Assembly (NCBI GenBank): GCA_016214895.1 | Contig: JACRMR010000002.1 | Span: 312,001-376,000, forward strand | Length of the DNA stretch: 64,000 nucleotides | DNA from: a candidate division KSB1 bacterium | GTDB taxonomy: Bacteria; Electryoneota; RPQS01 | Direction of reading: 5' to 3' | Notes under the pieces: generated by a model | Databases searched by the model: none | The model's input: the letters and a program-made list of their open reading frames with translations, nothing else | What the model was told of the DNA's origin: nothing | Shown here: positions 57,542 through 64,000 of the stretch, piece by piece | How the letters are laid out: each line of letters opens with the position of its first letter | Numbering within the stretch: the first letter of the stretch is position 1 | Made by a program: the position numbers and the translations under genes

Positions 57542-57880
57542 TCAATCTTCAGGGGGTACTAAGGGAGCCAAATAGTCAAGCAACTCAGGGACAGCGGCGG
57601 TCATCAGTTCCCAGAGTCGAGCATAATCTACTTTGTGGTATTGATGAGCCACGATGTTTCGCAATCCGGTCCATGCTGACCAATGAACTTCGGAATGAAA
57701 ATCACGGAACTCCTCAGACAACCGACTGGCCGCCTCACCGAGAATCTCGAAATACCGTTCTGACATTCGTTGGATATCTTCATCAGCAAGAAAGGTCGTG
57801 TAGTCTGCCTTACGCGAAATTCGAACCAGCGCCCGGCAGGCGTCACGCATGTCTCTAACGGACGCCTCATCCTGCCACAT
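57542..57880 (-). CDS. hepT: HepT-type toxin (HEPN RNase) of a HepT/MntA pair
   Basis: A 112-residue (119 from the first frame start at 57901) HEPN protein of the DUF86 family. The RX4HXY motif is RNIVAHQY in GLRNIVAHQYHKVDYARLWE. In studied systems HepT is an RNase whose Tyr in this motif is AMPylated by MntA. The gene overlaps mntA by 14 nt from its second ATG, the usual coupled arrangement. It sits directly before ileS. Confidence 0.88.
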   Translation of the reverse strand: MWQDEASVRDMRDACRALVRISRKADYTTFLADEDIQRMSERYFEILGEAASRLSEEFRDFHSEVHWSAWTGLRNIVAHQYHKVDYARLWELMTAAVPELLDYLAPLVPPED

Positions 57881-58190
57881 AAAACCGCTGCGAGTTGGCA
57901 AGTATATGGCGTCGGCGAATTGGATTTCTGCTTTGCTCTACCGCACTCCGCTCGACCAGATCAATCCTACGGCCGATGATCTCCGACAGTTCTTGTTCAG
58001 CATGCATGATGTCAAACACAGACCAACCGTCCTTCGGCGCGAACGTCACCAGCACGTCCACGTCGCTGTCGGGGCCGAAGTCGTCGCGCAGTACCGAGCC
58101 AAAGAACGACAGCTCGATGATCTTCCACTTCTGGCAGAAGGCCTCGATCTGAGCGCGGTCAACGGGGATGCGGGGTTCGGCGGGCGTCAT
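57867..58190 (-). CDS. mntA: MntA-type nucleotidyltransferase antitoxin
   Basis: Starting at the ATG at 58190 the protein has 107 residues. It has the minimal nucleotidyltransferase signature GSVLRDDFGPDSDVDVLV (GSX10DXD), and a second Asp region later (GRRIDLVE). It would AMPylate and neutralise HepT. The ATG is 2 nt past the stop of the secreted protein gene upstream, so these may share a transcript. Confidence 0.88.
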   Translation of the reverse strand: MTPAEPRIPVDRAQIEAFCQKWKIIELSFFGSVLRDDFGPDSDVDVLVTFAPKDGWSVFDIMHAEQELSEIIGRRIDLVERSAVEQSRNPIRRRHILANSQRFYVAG

Positions 58191-58192
58191 TG

Positions 58193-59623
58193 TTAGTATT
58201 TTGCGGTGACCGTGTAGAACTGACGCGGCGCGGTCGGATTGATGATCTGCCAGAACTCGGGCTCGTCCACGTCGATGGTCGCGATCCAACTCCAAGGGCC
58301 GTTCTCAGATGGTGACGAGAAGATTGAGTAGCGGTATGCAGTCGGCACCGGTTCCCACGACAACCGGAGTTCACGGAGTTCGCCGAATGCTTGAATCACC
58401 AACCCGCCGACCTCTCGAACTTGTTTGTAAACCCGCGCGATGCGCGTTGACGGGGAGTATGTTACGATATCTGCGGGACGGTTCGATTGCTTGATCGCAT
58501 AGGCAGAAGAATTGCCCAATATGCTACTCGTGATGTCGAGCGAATCACCGTTAGACGCATCAAACACTGAAAAGTACCCGCCTTGGCCCTGGCCAGTCCA
58601 TCGAAGAAAGCGCTCGTCGGAGCTGCCGAGTATGGTCCCGGACAATATCCATCCGGACAAGAGAGGATTCGCCCATATTGTATCATTCATGTCACCGTCG
58701 GTGCAGACTCCACCTGAGAGGAGAACACGCATGGACCCGGAGGAGTCGACCTGTGCACAGAGCGCCGGCGTGGGTGGGCAGGGCGAAGAGTAATCACAGC
58801 CTAACGGGCAATCCACGAAGTCGGCGCAAAGCGTTACGGAGTTGGGACTCGCGCCGTCTAGAACGATACGCTGTAGGTGCGCACTCGAACCCCATTGATC
58901 ACAGGCCTCGCCTGCCGGTGCACAATCGACGTGATAGTCGCTTCGAGACGACTTGGCGAACGTCGTTTGAGCAAAGTCCGCAAAGATCGAAATCCCGAAT
59001 CCGCTCTCACTTTCGATATCGTGACCCATTCCGTCGCAGTAACGCCGCGTTGAATACACTGGAATTGCATTCCGAGCGCTCAGGGGAGGCGGAGGCCATG
59101 TGAACAGCCCAGTGACATTGACAATCCAATATTCCCCGTTTGAACACTGGTTGGTCTCATAGAAAAACGGAATTGGACTGCCGACAACCGATCCGTCGAT
59201 GGTACTAATTGCCAAGACGAAATGGGCCGCAGGATCGGAGTATGGATCGTCGTACTTGGCCGTGCAGTAGACGAGAGGTTGGAACGGTGACGACGGACTG
59301 CGTCCGAGCGCGATATCAAATGCCGCCTGTAAGTACATTTCCCCACCTCCGATGTACAATTCAGATGGTATCTGCATGTAAGCCAACGGAGCATCAAGTG
59401 TGAGTCGGTAGACGATGGTGTCGCCAGTGTCAAGTTGGCGCTGCGCCCACCCATACGTCGAATCCGACATCCAGTGCTGCAAGTCCCACGGTCCGTCACC
59501 AGGAAGCTGGACTTCGGCCTCGAGCGCGAGTTCGAGACCAAACACGGTGGTGCAGTACACCAGCATGAGAGCCATGGAAAAGAACAGTCGAAAACAGGGC
59601 TGGACCAGAACAGATGAATACAT
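58193..59623 (-). CDS. Secreted protein of unknown function with Fn3-like C-terminus
   Basis: No family recognised. 476 residues with a hydrophobic signal (LFFSMALMLVYCTTVFG) and a very strong ribosome-binding site AGGAGG 4 nt before the ATG. Cys-rich middle (DCAPAGEACDQWG, DCPLGCDYSSPCPP) suggests disulfides outside the cell. The C-terminus LRLSWEPVPTAYRYSIFSSP ending in FYTVTAKY resembles the Fn3-like ends of exported proteins in this genome (compare the M14 end). A promoter-like TTGAAA-17-TGTAGT (about 59655-59683) overlaps the duplicated pnp tail. Confidence 0.65.
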   Translation of the reverse strand: MYSSVLVQPCFRLFFSMALMLVYCTTVFGLELALEAEVQLPGDGPWDLQHWMSDSTYGWAQRQLDTGDTIVYRLTLDAPLAYMQIPSELYIGGGEMYLQAAFDIALGRSPSSPFQPLVYCTAKYDDPYSDPAAHFVLAISTIDGSVVGSPIPFFYETNQCSNGEYWIVNVTGLFTWPPPPLSARNAIPVYSTRRYCDGMGHDIESESGFGISIFADFAQTTFAKSSRSDYHVDCAPAGEACDQWGSSAHLQRIVLDGASPNSVTLCADFVDCPLGCDYSSPCPPTPALCAQVDSSGSMRVLLSGGVCTDGDMNDTIWANPLLSGWILSGTILGSSDERFLRWTGQGQGGYFSVFDASNGDSLDITSSILGNSSAYAIKQSNRPADIVTYSPSTRIARVYKQVREVGGLVIQAFGELRELRLSWEPVPTAYRYSIFSSPSENGPWSWIATIDVDEPEFWQIINPTAPRQFYTVTAKY

Positions 59624-59669
59624 GCGCCCTCCTATTTCAGACCGGAGACCGCCAACTACAATCTATCGA

Positions 59670-59720
59670 CTACAATCTTTCAATCAGCCGCTTCCTTATT
59701 CTGCGTCACCTTCGGTTCGG
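59670..59720 (-). repeat. Duplicated 3' end of pnp (decayed)
   Basis: 51 bp matching the last 50 bp of pnp (60075-60124) with one inserted base and a few substitutions (about 44 of 50 identical). The insertion breaks the frame, so this is not coding. Together with the real pnp end it brackets the lone nucleotidyltransferase gene. Confidence 0.8.
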
Positions 59721-59726
59721 ATGATC

Positions 59727-60068
59727 TCAATGGACAACTCGCGGGAGCAGACGAACACTATCCTCCACGGCCGTGCGAATGGTCAGGAAGTCCCGCTGCT
59801 TCGCTCCAAATTCCTCAGGCGTGTACGCCACAAGGTCCACGAGGTCGTTCCGATCCCACAGCTTGATGAGGTGGGCGACACGATCCCGCCACCGCATGCC
59901 CGCGAAGCGCTCCGAGATGATGATGAGATCGTAGTCGCTTTCGGCGCGTGCGTCACCGCGCGCGCGGCTGCCGAAGAGCAGCACAAGTTGCGGGTTGTAC
60001 TCGCGTTCGAGTCTGCCCAAGAACGGTGCTAAGTCGCGCTCAATTGCCGCTGAATCCAATGGACACAA
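59727..60068 (-). CDS. Lone minimal nucleotidyltransferase
   Basis: A 113-residue protein with GSRARGDARAESDYDLII (GSX10DXD) and a downstream DLVDLVAY region with the third Asp. This is the MNT fold also seen in MntA, but no HEPN partner gene is adjacent on either side. The start is TTG at 60068, 6 nt past the pnp stop. It could be an orphan antitoxin or an enzyme with a different partner. Confidence 0.82.
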   Translation of the reverse strand: MCPLDSAAIERDLAPFLGRLEREYNPQLVLLFGSRARGDARAESDYDLIIISERFAGMRWRDRVAHLIKLWDRNDLVDLVAYTPEEFGAKQRDFLTIRTAVEDSVRLLPRVVH

Positions 60069-60074
60069 ACCTCA

Positions 60075-60896
60075 CTACAGTCTTTCAATCAACCGCTTCA
60101 TGATCTGCGTCATCTTCGGTTCGGCTTTGGCCGCGTTCTCGAGGATGTGCGGAATCGAGGCGGGCTTGAGGCAATCGGCGAAGCCCTCGTCGGTGACGAT
60201 GGACATGCCGAAGCACTCGAGGCCGGCGTGATTGGCGACGATGATCTCCGGAACCGTGGACATCCCCACCACGTCCGCACCGATCGTGCGCATGAAGCGA
60301 TATTCCGCGCGCGTTTCGAGATTCGGACCGGGGACCGCGACGTACGTGCCGCGATGAACCTTGAGCTGCAATTCCATCGCAATCTGCTCCGCCATCTCGA
60401 TCAGGCGGCGCGAATAGGGCTCGCTCATGTCGGGAAAGCGCGGGCCGAGATCATCATGATTCGGGCCGATCAGCGGATTGTCGCCAAGCAGATTGATGTG
60501 ATCGTCCATGATCATCAGATCGCCGGCTTTGTAGAGCGGATTGACACAGCCGCAGGCATTCGAGACCAGCATCACCTTCACGCCCAGCGCCTTCATCACG
60601 CGCACGGGATAGGTGATCTGCTGCATCGTGTAGCCTTCATAATAATGAAAGCGGCCCTGCATCGCGACCACCGCTTTGCCGCCAAGTTCGCCGAAATGCA
60701 GTTTGCCCGCGTGACCCTCGACGGTCGAGAACACGAAGTTCGGCACCTGCTCGTACGGAATCACCAGATCGCTCTTGATCTCCCGGGCCAGGCCACCGAG
60801 ACCCGTTCCCAGAATGATGCCGACGTGCGGGGTTACCTTCAGCTTCGGCCGCAGCGCGGCAACGGTCTCGTCGATGTGTTGCTTCAGATCGCTCAT
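60075..60896 (-). CDS. Purine nucleoside phosphorylase (trimeric type)
   Basis: Cleaves inosine/guanosine with phosphate. The 273-residue protein has GIILGTGLGGLAREI (phosphate loop), VEGHAGKLHFGELGGKAVVAMQGRFHYYEGY, NACGCVNPLYKAGDLMIMDDHINLLGDNPL, and GPNLETRAEYRFMRTIGADVVGMSTVPE. The base-binding Asn of mammalian enzymes is in a region reading SIVTDEGFAD, with Asp. This is the low-molecular-mass PNP family. Its 3' end is duplicated 400 bp downstream. Confidence 0.96.
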   Translation of the reverse strand: MSDLKQHIDETVAALRPKLKVTPHVGIILGTGLGGLAREIKSDLVIPYEQVPNFVFSTVEGHAGKLHFGELGGKAVVAMQGRFHYYEGYTMQQITYPVRVMKALGVKVMLVSNACGCVNPLYKAGDLMIMDDHINLLGDNPLIGPNHDDLGPRFPDMSEPYSRRLIEMAEQIAMELQLKVHRGTYVAVPGPNLETRAEYRFMRTIGADVVGMSTVPEIIVANHAGLECFGMSIVTDEGFADCLKPASIPHILENAAKAEPKMTQIMKRLIERL

Positions 60897-60964
60897 TGAG
60901 ATGTGACTCGCCTGCTCAGGACGGCAATAGATAATTGTTCAGTCGTGGTCTGCGTGCCGGGCTT

Positions 60965-61060
60965 GATTCCGGCGGGGAAACAGTCCCCGCTCGGCGGCGG
61001 ATGGCGATTCCGGCGGGCTGAGGGCACCCCGCTCGGCGTATCGCAAGTCCCCGCTCGGCA
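60965..61060. repeat. Dispersed hairpin repeats, two copies plus a half copy
   Basis: In the 170-bp gap between pnp and divIVA: GATTCCGGCGGGG-AAACAGT-CCCCGCTCGGCG (60965-60996), GATTCCGGCGGG-CTGAGGGCA-CCCCGCTCGGCG (61006-61038) and a right half CCCCGCTCGGCA (about 61048-61060). Same flanks as the elements at 2357, 17506 and 37554. Confidence 0.75.
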
Positions 61061-61066
61061 GGCAGA

Positions 61067-61579
61067 TCAAGAGTTTTCGGTACCGGACCGCGACAGCACG
61101 AACGGCTGGGAATCGGGAATCTTGTCGGGTGACTCGTCTTCCAGTAGATCGAGCAATTCCATGTGCGATTTGAGCAGGAAGCGCAGCCGCTTAATGTACG
61201 CGTCACGGTGGATCTTCAGGCTGCGCAATTCTTCCTGAATCGCTACCACGTCGCGTTGAGCCTTTAGTTTCAACTCATCGGCGGAGAGCTGAGCTTCGCG
61301 CATGGACTGCTCGCGCTCCTGGGCAATCTGTTCGCGAGCAATCTTAGCGTTGTCCTGCGCCGCGACCATGGAATCGCGCAGGCTCTTTTCCAAGTCGAGG
61401 TAGGCTTCGAGCTTGGTCTCGGTCATCCGCAGCCGCTCGCCCAGCGAGGCTGTCTGCGTTTGTAACTCGCTCAGCTCGTCGGCGATCCGCTCCAAGAAGG
61501 CGCGAACTTCGGCCGGATCATAACCGCGCATGACCCGCGTGAATTCGTGTTTGGCAACATCGAGAGGTGAGAGGGGCAT
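61067..61579 (-). CDS. divIVA: DivIVA-domain protein
   Basis: A 170-residue coiled-coil protein. The N-terminal DivIVA motif LSPLDVAKHEFTRVMRGYDPAEVRAFLERIADEL is intact, followed by a long coiled coil (about 35-140, heptads of Leu/Glu/Arg/Gln) and an acidic tail. Members recruit division or wall machinery to curved membrane. In Gram-negatives a gene next to yggS and pnp is common. Confidence 0.9.
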   Translation of the reverse strand: MPLSPLDVAKHEFTRVMRGYDPAEVRAFLERIADELSELQTQTASLGERLRMTETKLEAYLDLEKSLRDSMVAAQDNAKIAREQIAQEREQSMREAQLSADELKLKAQRDVVAIQEELRSLKIHRDAYIKRLRFLLKSHMELLDLLEDESPDKIPDSQPFVLSRSGTENS

Positions 61580-61640
61580 ATGAAGAAAACGCTAAGAGGC
61601 TGAAAAGCTGAGACGCGGAAATCCGATCCCGGAGCGGGAA

Positions 61641-62363
61641 TCAGACCTGAGGTGCGGGGCGAGGGCCGAAGAGAATCGAACCGAGGCGAACCTCCGTCGC
61701 GCCCTCCGCGATCGCCAACTCGAAATCGCCAGACATGCCCATCGAGAGAGTCGTCCAGTCCGGAGGCTTCAGCTCGCGGGCAACATCTTCCCAGAGCGTG
61801 CGAAGTTGCCGAAAGCTTGCCCGAATCCGGCCCTGATCGTCCGTCTGCGGGCCAACAGCCATGAGACCGGCAAGCTCGAGATTCGGGCAGTCGTTCAGCA
61901 GGTCGTTCGCGAGCGCAAGAGTCTTGTCGGGTCTGACCCCGTACTTCTGGGGTTCGCCCGAAGTATTCACCTCGACTAACACCCGCAGCCTGGAAACTTC
62001 CTGATTCAGCTTCTGGCCAAGCTCCACGCTGTCCACGGTGTCAACGGCCTGGAATAGTTTTGCAGCCCGGCGCACCTTATTGCTCTGTAAGTGGCCAATT
62101 AGATGCAGAACCGGGCAGAAGTCGCCGCCAAAGGACTTGCTATCCTCATATTTTTCAACGGCTTCCTGAACCCGGTTCTCGCCGAAATGACGGATGCCAA
62201 GGGCATAGGCTTTGCGCGCTACGTCCCCGGGGAAGTTCTTGGTCGCCGCGACCAGGGTTACGGAATCGGTCTGACGCCCGGCCGAACGACAGGCGCTGCG
62301 GATCTTGTCCAGAACCAGTTGATAATTCCGTGAGAGGTCAGCTTCGGCAAGCTCAGAACACAT
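61641..62363 (-). CDS. YggS-family PLP homeostasis protein
   Basis: From the ATG at 62363 this is 240 residues. PLP Lys is in TLVAATKNFPGD, followed by the motif FGENRVQEAVEKYE, HLIGHLQSNKVRRA, VEVNTSGEPQKYG, GLMAVGPQ and the C-terminal LSMGMSGDFELAIAEGATEVRLGSILFGPR. An upstream frame start overlaps the -10 of the promoter and is not used. Confidence 0.94.
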   Translation of the reverse strand: MCSELAEADLSRNYQLVLDKIRSACRSAGRQTDSVTLVAATKNFPGDVARKAYALGIRHFGENRVQEAVEKYEDSKSFGGDFCPVLHLIGHLQSNKVRRAAKLFQAVDTVDSVELGQKLNQEVSRLRVLVEVNTSGEPQKYGVRPDKTLALANDLLNDCPNLELAGLMAVGPQTDDQGRIRASFRQLRTLWEDVARELKPPDWTTLSMGMSGDFELAIAEGATEVRLGSILFGPRPAPQV

Positions 62364-62391
62364 AGTGGGAGGCCAATTGAGGCAAGCACAA

Positions 62392-62420
62392 AATATAGCC
62401 ATTTTGCGTTAGTTCCGCAA
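62392..62420 (-). promoter_or_regulatory. Sigma70-type promoter of yggS-divIVA-pnp
   Basis: On the minus strand TTGCGG (62420-62415), 17 bp, TATATT (62397-62392), about 30 bp before the yggS ATG. Confidence 0.65.
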
Positions 62421-62603
62421 GCAATTCGGCCGCGGGGAGAAATCTGGTGATGGTCGGCTATCGATTAAATTCAACAATGTTTCAACTTGATTGCTGCAAA
62501 ATGGGTCACCGCGCCGCAAGCCTGAACACCTATCTTGCACGTTATTAACCCCATCGCCCCCCAAAAGGCGCGACAAGATGATGATTCTGTGAGGAGAAAT
62601 CAG
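62421..62603. other. Intergenic region between divergent promoters
   Basis: The stretch between the promoter of yggS and that of the lytic transglycosylase gene has no gene and no strong repeat. A short inverted repeat GGAGAAA ... TTTCTCC (62593-62613) overlaps the -35 of the plus-strand promoter and could be an operator; it lacks a T-run and is not a terminator. Confidence 0.5.
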
Positions 62604-62632
62604 TTGTTTCTCCCTAAAAAAATCAGTACATT
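62604..62632 (+). promoter_or_regulatory. Sigma70-type promoter of the lytic transglycosylase gene
   Basis: TTGTTT (62604-62609), 17-bp spacer, TACATT (62627-62632), about 120 bp before the ATG at 62754. Confidence 0.5.
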
Positions 62633-62753
62633 CCGACCTATACCGTCAAAGGCGGCCTTACGAGGTCGATTCCATTCGTGTAAGCTTTTGAAATACGTGA
62701 TGTTAGGGCGCGTTGCGGAGCCCCTGTCAGGCACGACCAATCTGTTGGAGCCC

Positions 62754-64000
62754 ATGACCAAACAGCTCTTCTCCTTGGCAGTCCTTGCATTAGCGTTTGC
62801 GCTATACACCGGTGGTTGCGCATCGCTCAACGCGTCCTCCGGCGGGACGTCTGCCTCGGTAACCCAACGACAGAAATTCAGCCAACTCGATCTTTCGGAC
62901 TTGTCCAACCGCGACAAGTGGAGTCTGGCACGGGAAGCCTATCAGCAGGCGCTGCACGAAGAGAAGCGAAAAGACGCCGATGCCGCCGCTGAATTCTATG
63001 AAGCAACATTAGAATTGCTCGGCAGTCTGGATGTCGGCGCGATCGAGGTGCCCGCCCAACGCGTACTTGAGTTCCAGCGCACGGTCCTCGCGAGTTACAA
63101 CAAGTTCATGGCGTCGATCGAGACGCTGCCGCCAACCGCCGGAACAGCCGTGGTGCTGGAGGCGGTCCCGGACGAGGAAGCTGACGATGTCAGCCTCCCC
63201 TCGAAATCCGAGAAGGATCGCGACAGTGTGGCGCCGCAGGCGATCGTCGCTCACCCGAATCCGCTGCCGGAAGTGCCGCTGACTCTGAACGGCCAAGTCT
63301 CGGGTCAGCTTACGTTCTTTATGAACAAGGGCCGGAAGGTGATGGAGCGCTGGATGGAGCGCTCAGCCCTGATGTTCCCGCGGATGCGCCCGATTTTGCG
63401 CGAAGAAGGCATGCCCGACGACTTGATGTTCCTCGCGATGATCGAGTCCGGGCTGAATCCGCGCGCCTACTCCTATGCGCACGCGGCGGGAGTCTGGCAG
63501 TTCATCCCGGGTACCGGCCGCATTTTCGGATTGCAGGTGAATCAGACGTTCGATGAACGACTGCACGTGGAGTCCGCAACGCGCGCCGCCTGTCGCTATC
63601 TGCGGAAGCTCTACGAAGAGTTCGGAGACTGGTATCTCGCATTCGCCGCCTACAATTGCGGTGAACAGCGGGTCCGCCGGGAAATCGCTCGCAGCCATAC
63701 GACGAGTTATTGGCGGCTGAACCGGCTCCCCAAGCAGACGCGAAGTTACGTGCCGGCATATCTGGCAACGAAGGCGATTTGCGAGAATCCACGGCAGTAC
63801 GGCTTCGGCGAAATGCCGGAGGAGATTCCGTTCGAATGTGATCGGATCTTTGTCAAGGACTGCTACCAACTCGATCAGATTGCGTATGCAGCCGGTTGCG
63901 ACGCGCTGGAAGTGCGGGACCTGAATCCGGAGTTCCGCCGGTCGGTGACTCCGGGTGGCCAGACCTCAATGGTGCGGTTGCCCAAATCCCCGCGCGACGA
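62754..64000 (+). CDS. MltD-type lytic transglycosylase lipoprotein (3' end beyond the window)
   Basis: Cleaves peptidoglycan glycan strands. The ATG at 62754 has GGAG 4 nt upstream and starts a lipoprotein signal MTKQLFSLAVLALAFALYTGGC with a lipobox Cys. A helical region (about 45-170) precedes the SLT domain with catalytic Glu in LAMIESGLNPRAYSYAHAAGVWQFIPGTGR, then the SLT motif WYLAFAAYNCGEQRVRREI. The frame is open to the window end at about residue 415, where MltD proteins carry LysM repeats. The last residues (LDQIAYAAGCDALEVRDLNPEFRR) already resemble a LysM motif. Confidence 0.92.
   Translation, partial: MTKQLFSLAVLALAFALYTGGCASLNASSGGTSASVTQRQKFSQLDLSDLSNRDKWSLAREAYQQALHEEKRKDADAAAEFYEATLELLGSLDVGAIEVPAQRVLEFQRTVLASYNKFMASIETLPPTAGTAVVLEAVPDEEADDVSLPSKSEKDRDSVAPQAIVAHPNPLPEVPLTLNGQVSGQLTFFMNKGRKVMERWMERSALMFPRMRPILREEGMPDDLMFLAMIESGLNPRAYSYAHAAGVWQFIPGTGRIFGLQVNQTFDERLHVESATRAACRYLRKLYEEFGDWYLAFAAYNCGEQRVRREIARSHTTSYWRLNRLPKQTRSYVPAYLATKAICENPRQYGFGEMPEEIPFECDRIFVKDCYQLDQIAYAAGCDALEVRDLNPEFRRSVTPGGQTSMVRLPKSPRD

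Noticed and set aside
2357-61060. CRISPR-like repeats
   Set aside because: Copies are scattered kilobases apart, differ in stem sequence and have no regular spacers or cas genes.
62593-62613. GGAGAAA...TTTCTCC as a terminator
   Set aside because: No T-run follows on either strand, and it overlaps a promoter -35; listed as a possible operator instead.

Overview
The window is about 60 % G+C by eye, gene-dense and entirely bacterial. It looks like a chromosomal contig of a Gram-negative bacterium related to the FCB superphylum and neighbouring candidate phyla. The evidence is a TolC-type channel, an outer-membrane barrel protein, secreted peptidases with C-terminal beta-sandwich modules, a DksA-like protein without a full zinc finger, type-2 IleS, an archaeal-style PGI/PMI and a PTS of the mannose family. 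I cannot name a phylum with confidence. Promoters look like ordinary sigma70 promoters (TTGnnn, 17 bp, TATATT/TACATT), not the Bacteroidetes type.

Layout. 1-13 kb (minus strand): ahcY and metK (methyl cycle), a sugar-nucleotide pyrophosphorylase, PGI/PMI, PTS EI, HPr, EIID and EIIC behind a polyprenyl synthetase, then a TolC-like protein, a CCA-adding enzyme family protein and a TPR-like secreted protein. 13.5-25.5 kb (plus): an exoprotein block with two subtilisin-like proteases, a zinc carboxypeptidase and a gamma-glutamyltransferase. The first three share accessory modules. 25.7-35.6 kb (plus): a long, tight run starting with an XRE regulator and an RsbV/RsbU/RsbW-type partner-switching module, then coaD, a degenerate PdxJ-like gene, a membrane glycosyltransferase, an HD protein, tryptophanase, an SDR, a HAD phosphatase and fbp. 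35.8-40.2 kb (minus): a DUF4139 protein that carries a TonB-plug-like segment, a truncated subtilisin gene among repeats, and an MFS exporter. 40.3-46.3 kb (plus): tRNA-Leu, tig, clpP, clpX, an outer-membrane barrel and rsmE. 46.3-62.4 kb (minus): a FlgM-like peptide, an HD-GYP protein, tRNA-Lys, purA, secF, secD, rluD, lspA, a dksA-like gene and ileS. An accessory islet follows (HepT/MntA toxin-antitoxin, secreted protein, lone nucleotidyltransferase), then pnp, divIVA and yggS. The window ends inside a plus-strand MltD-type lytic transglycosylase lipoprotein.

The most unusual observations are: (i) a TonB-receptor plug signature spliced into a DUF4139 protein; (ii) a dispersed intergenic hairpin family with constant flanks (ATTCCGG ... 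CTCGGCG) and covarying stems; (iii) a duplicated 3' end of pnp that brackets a lone nucleotidyltransferase inside an islet splitting a core gene cluster; (iv) a PdxJ relative that has lost the expected catalytic residues; (v) nine promoters with identical 17-bp spacers, two of them sharing a 16-bp sequence and one placed for leaderless translation. No CRISPR array, prophage or insertion sequence was seen.
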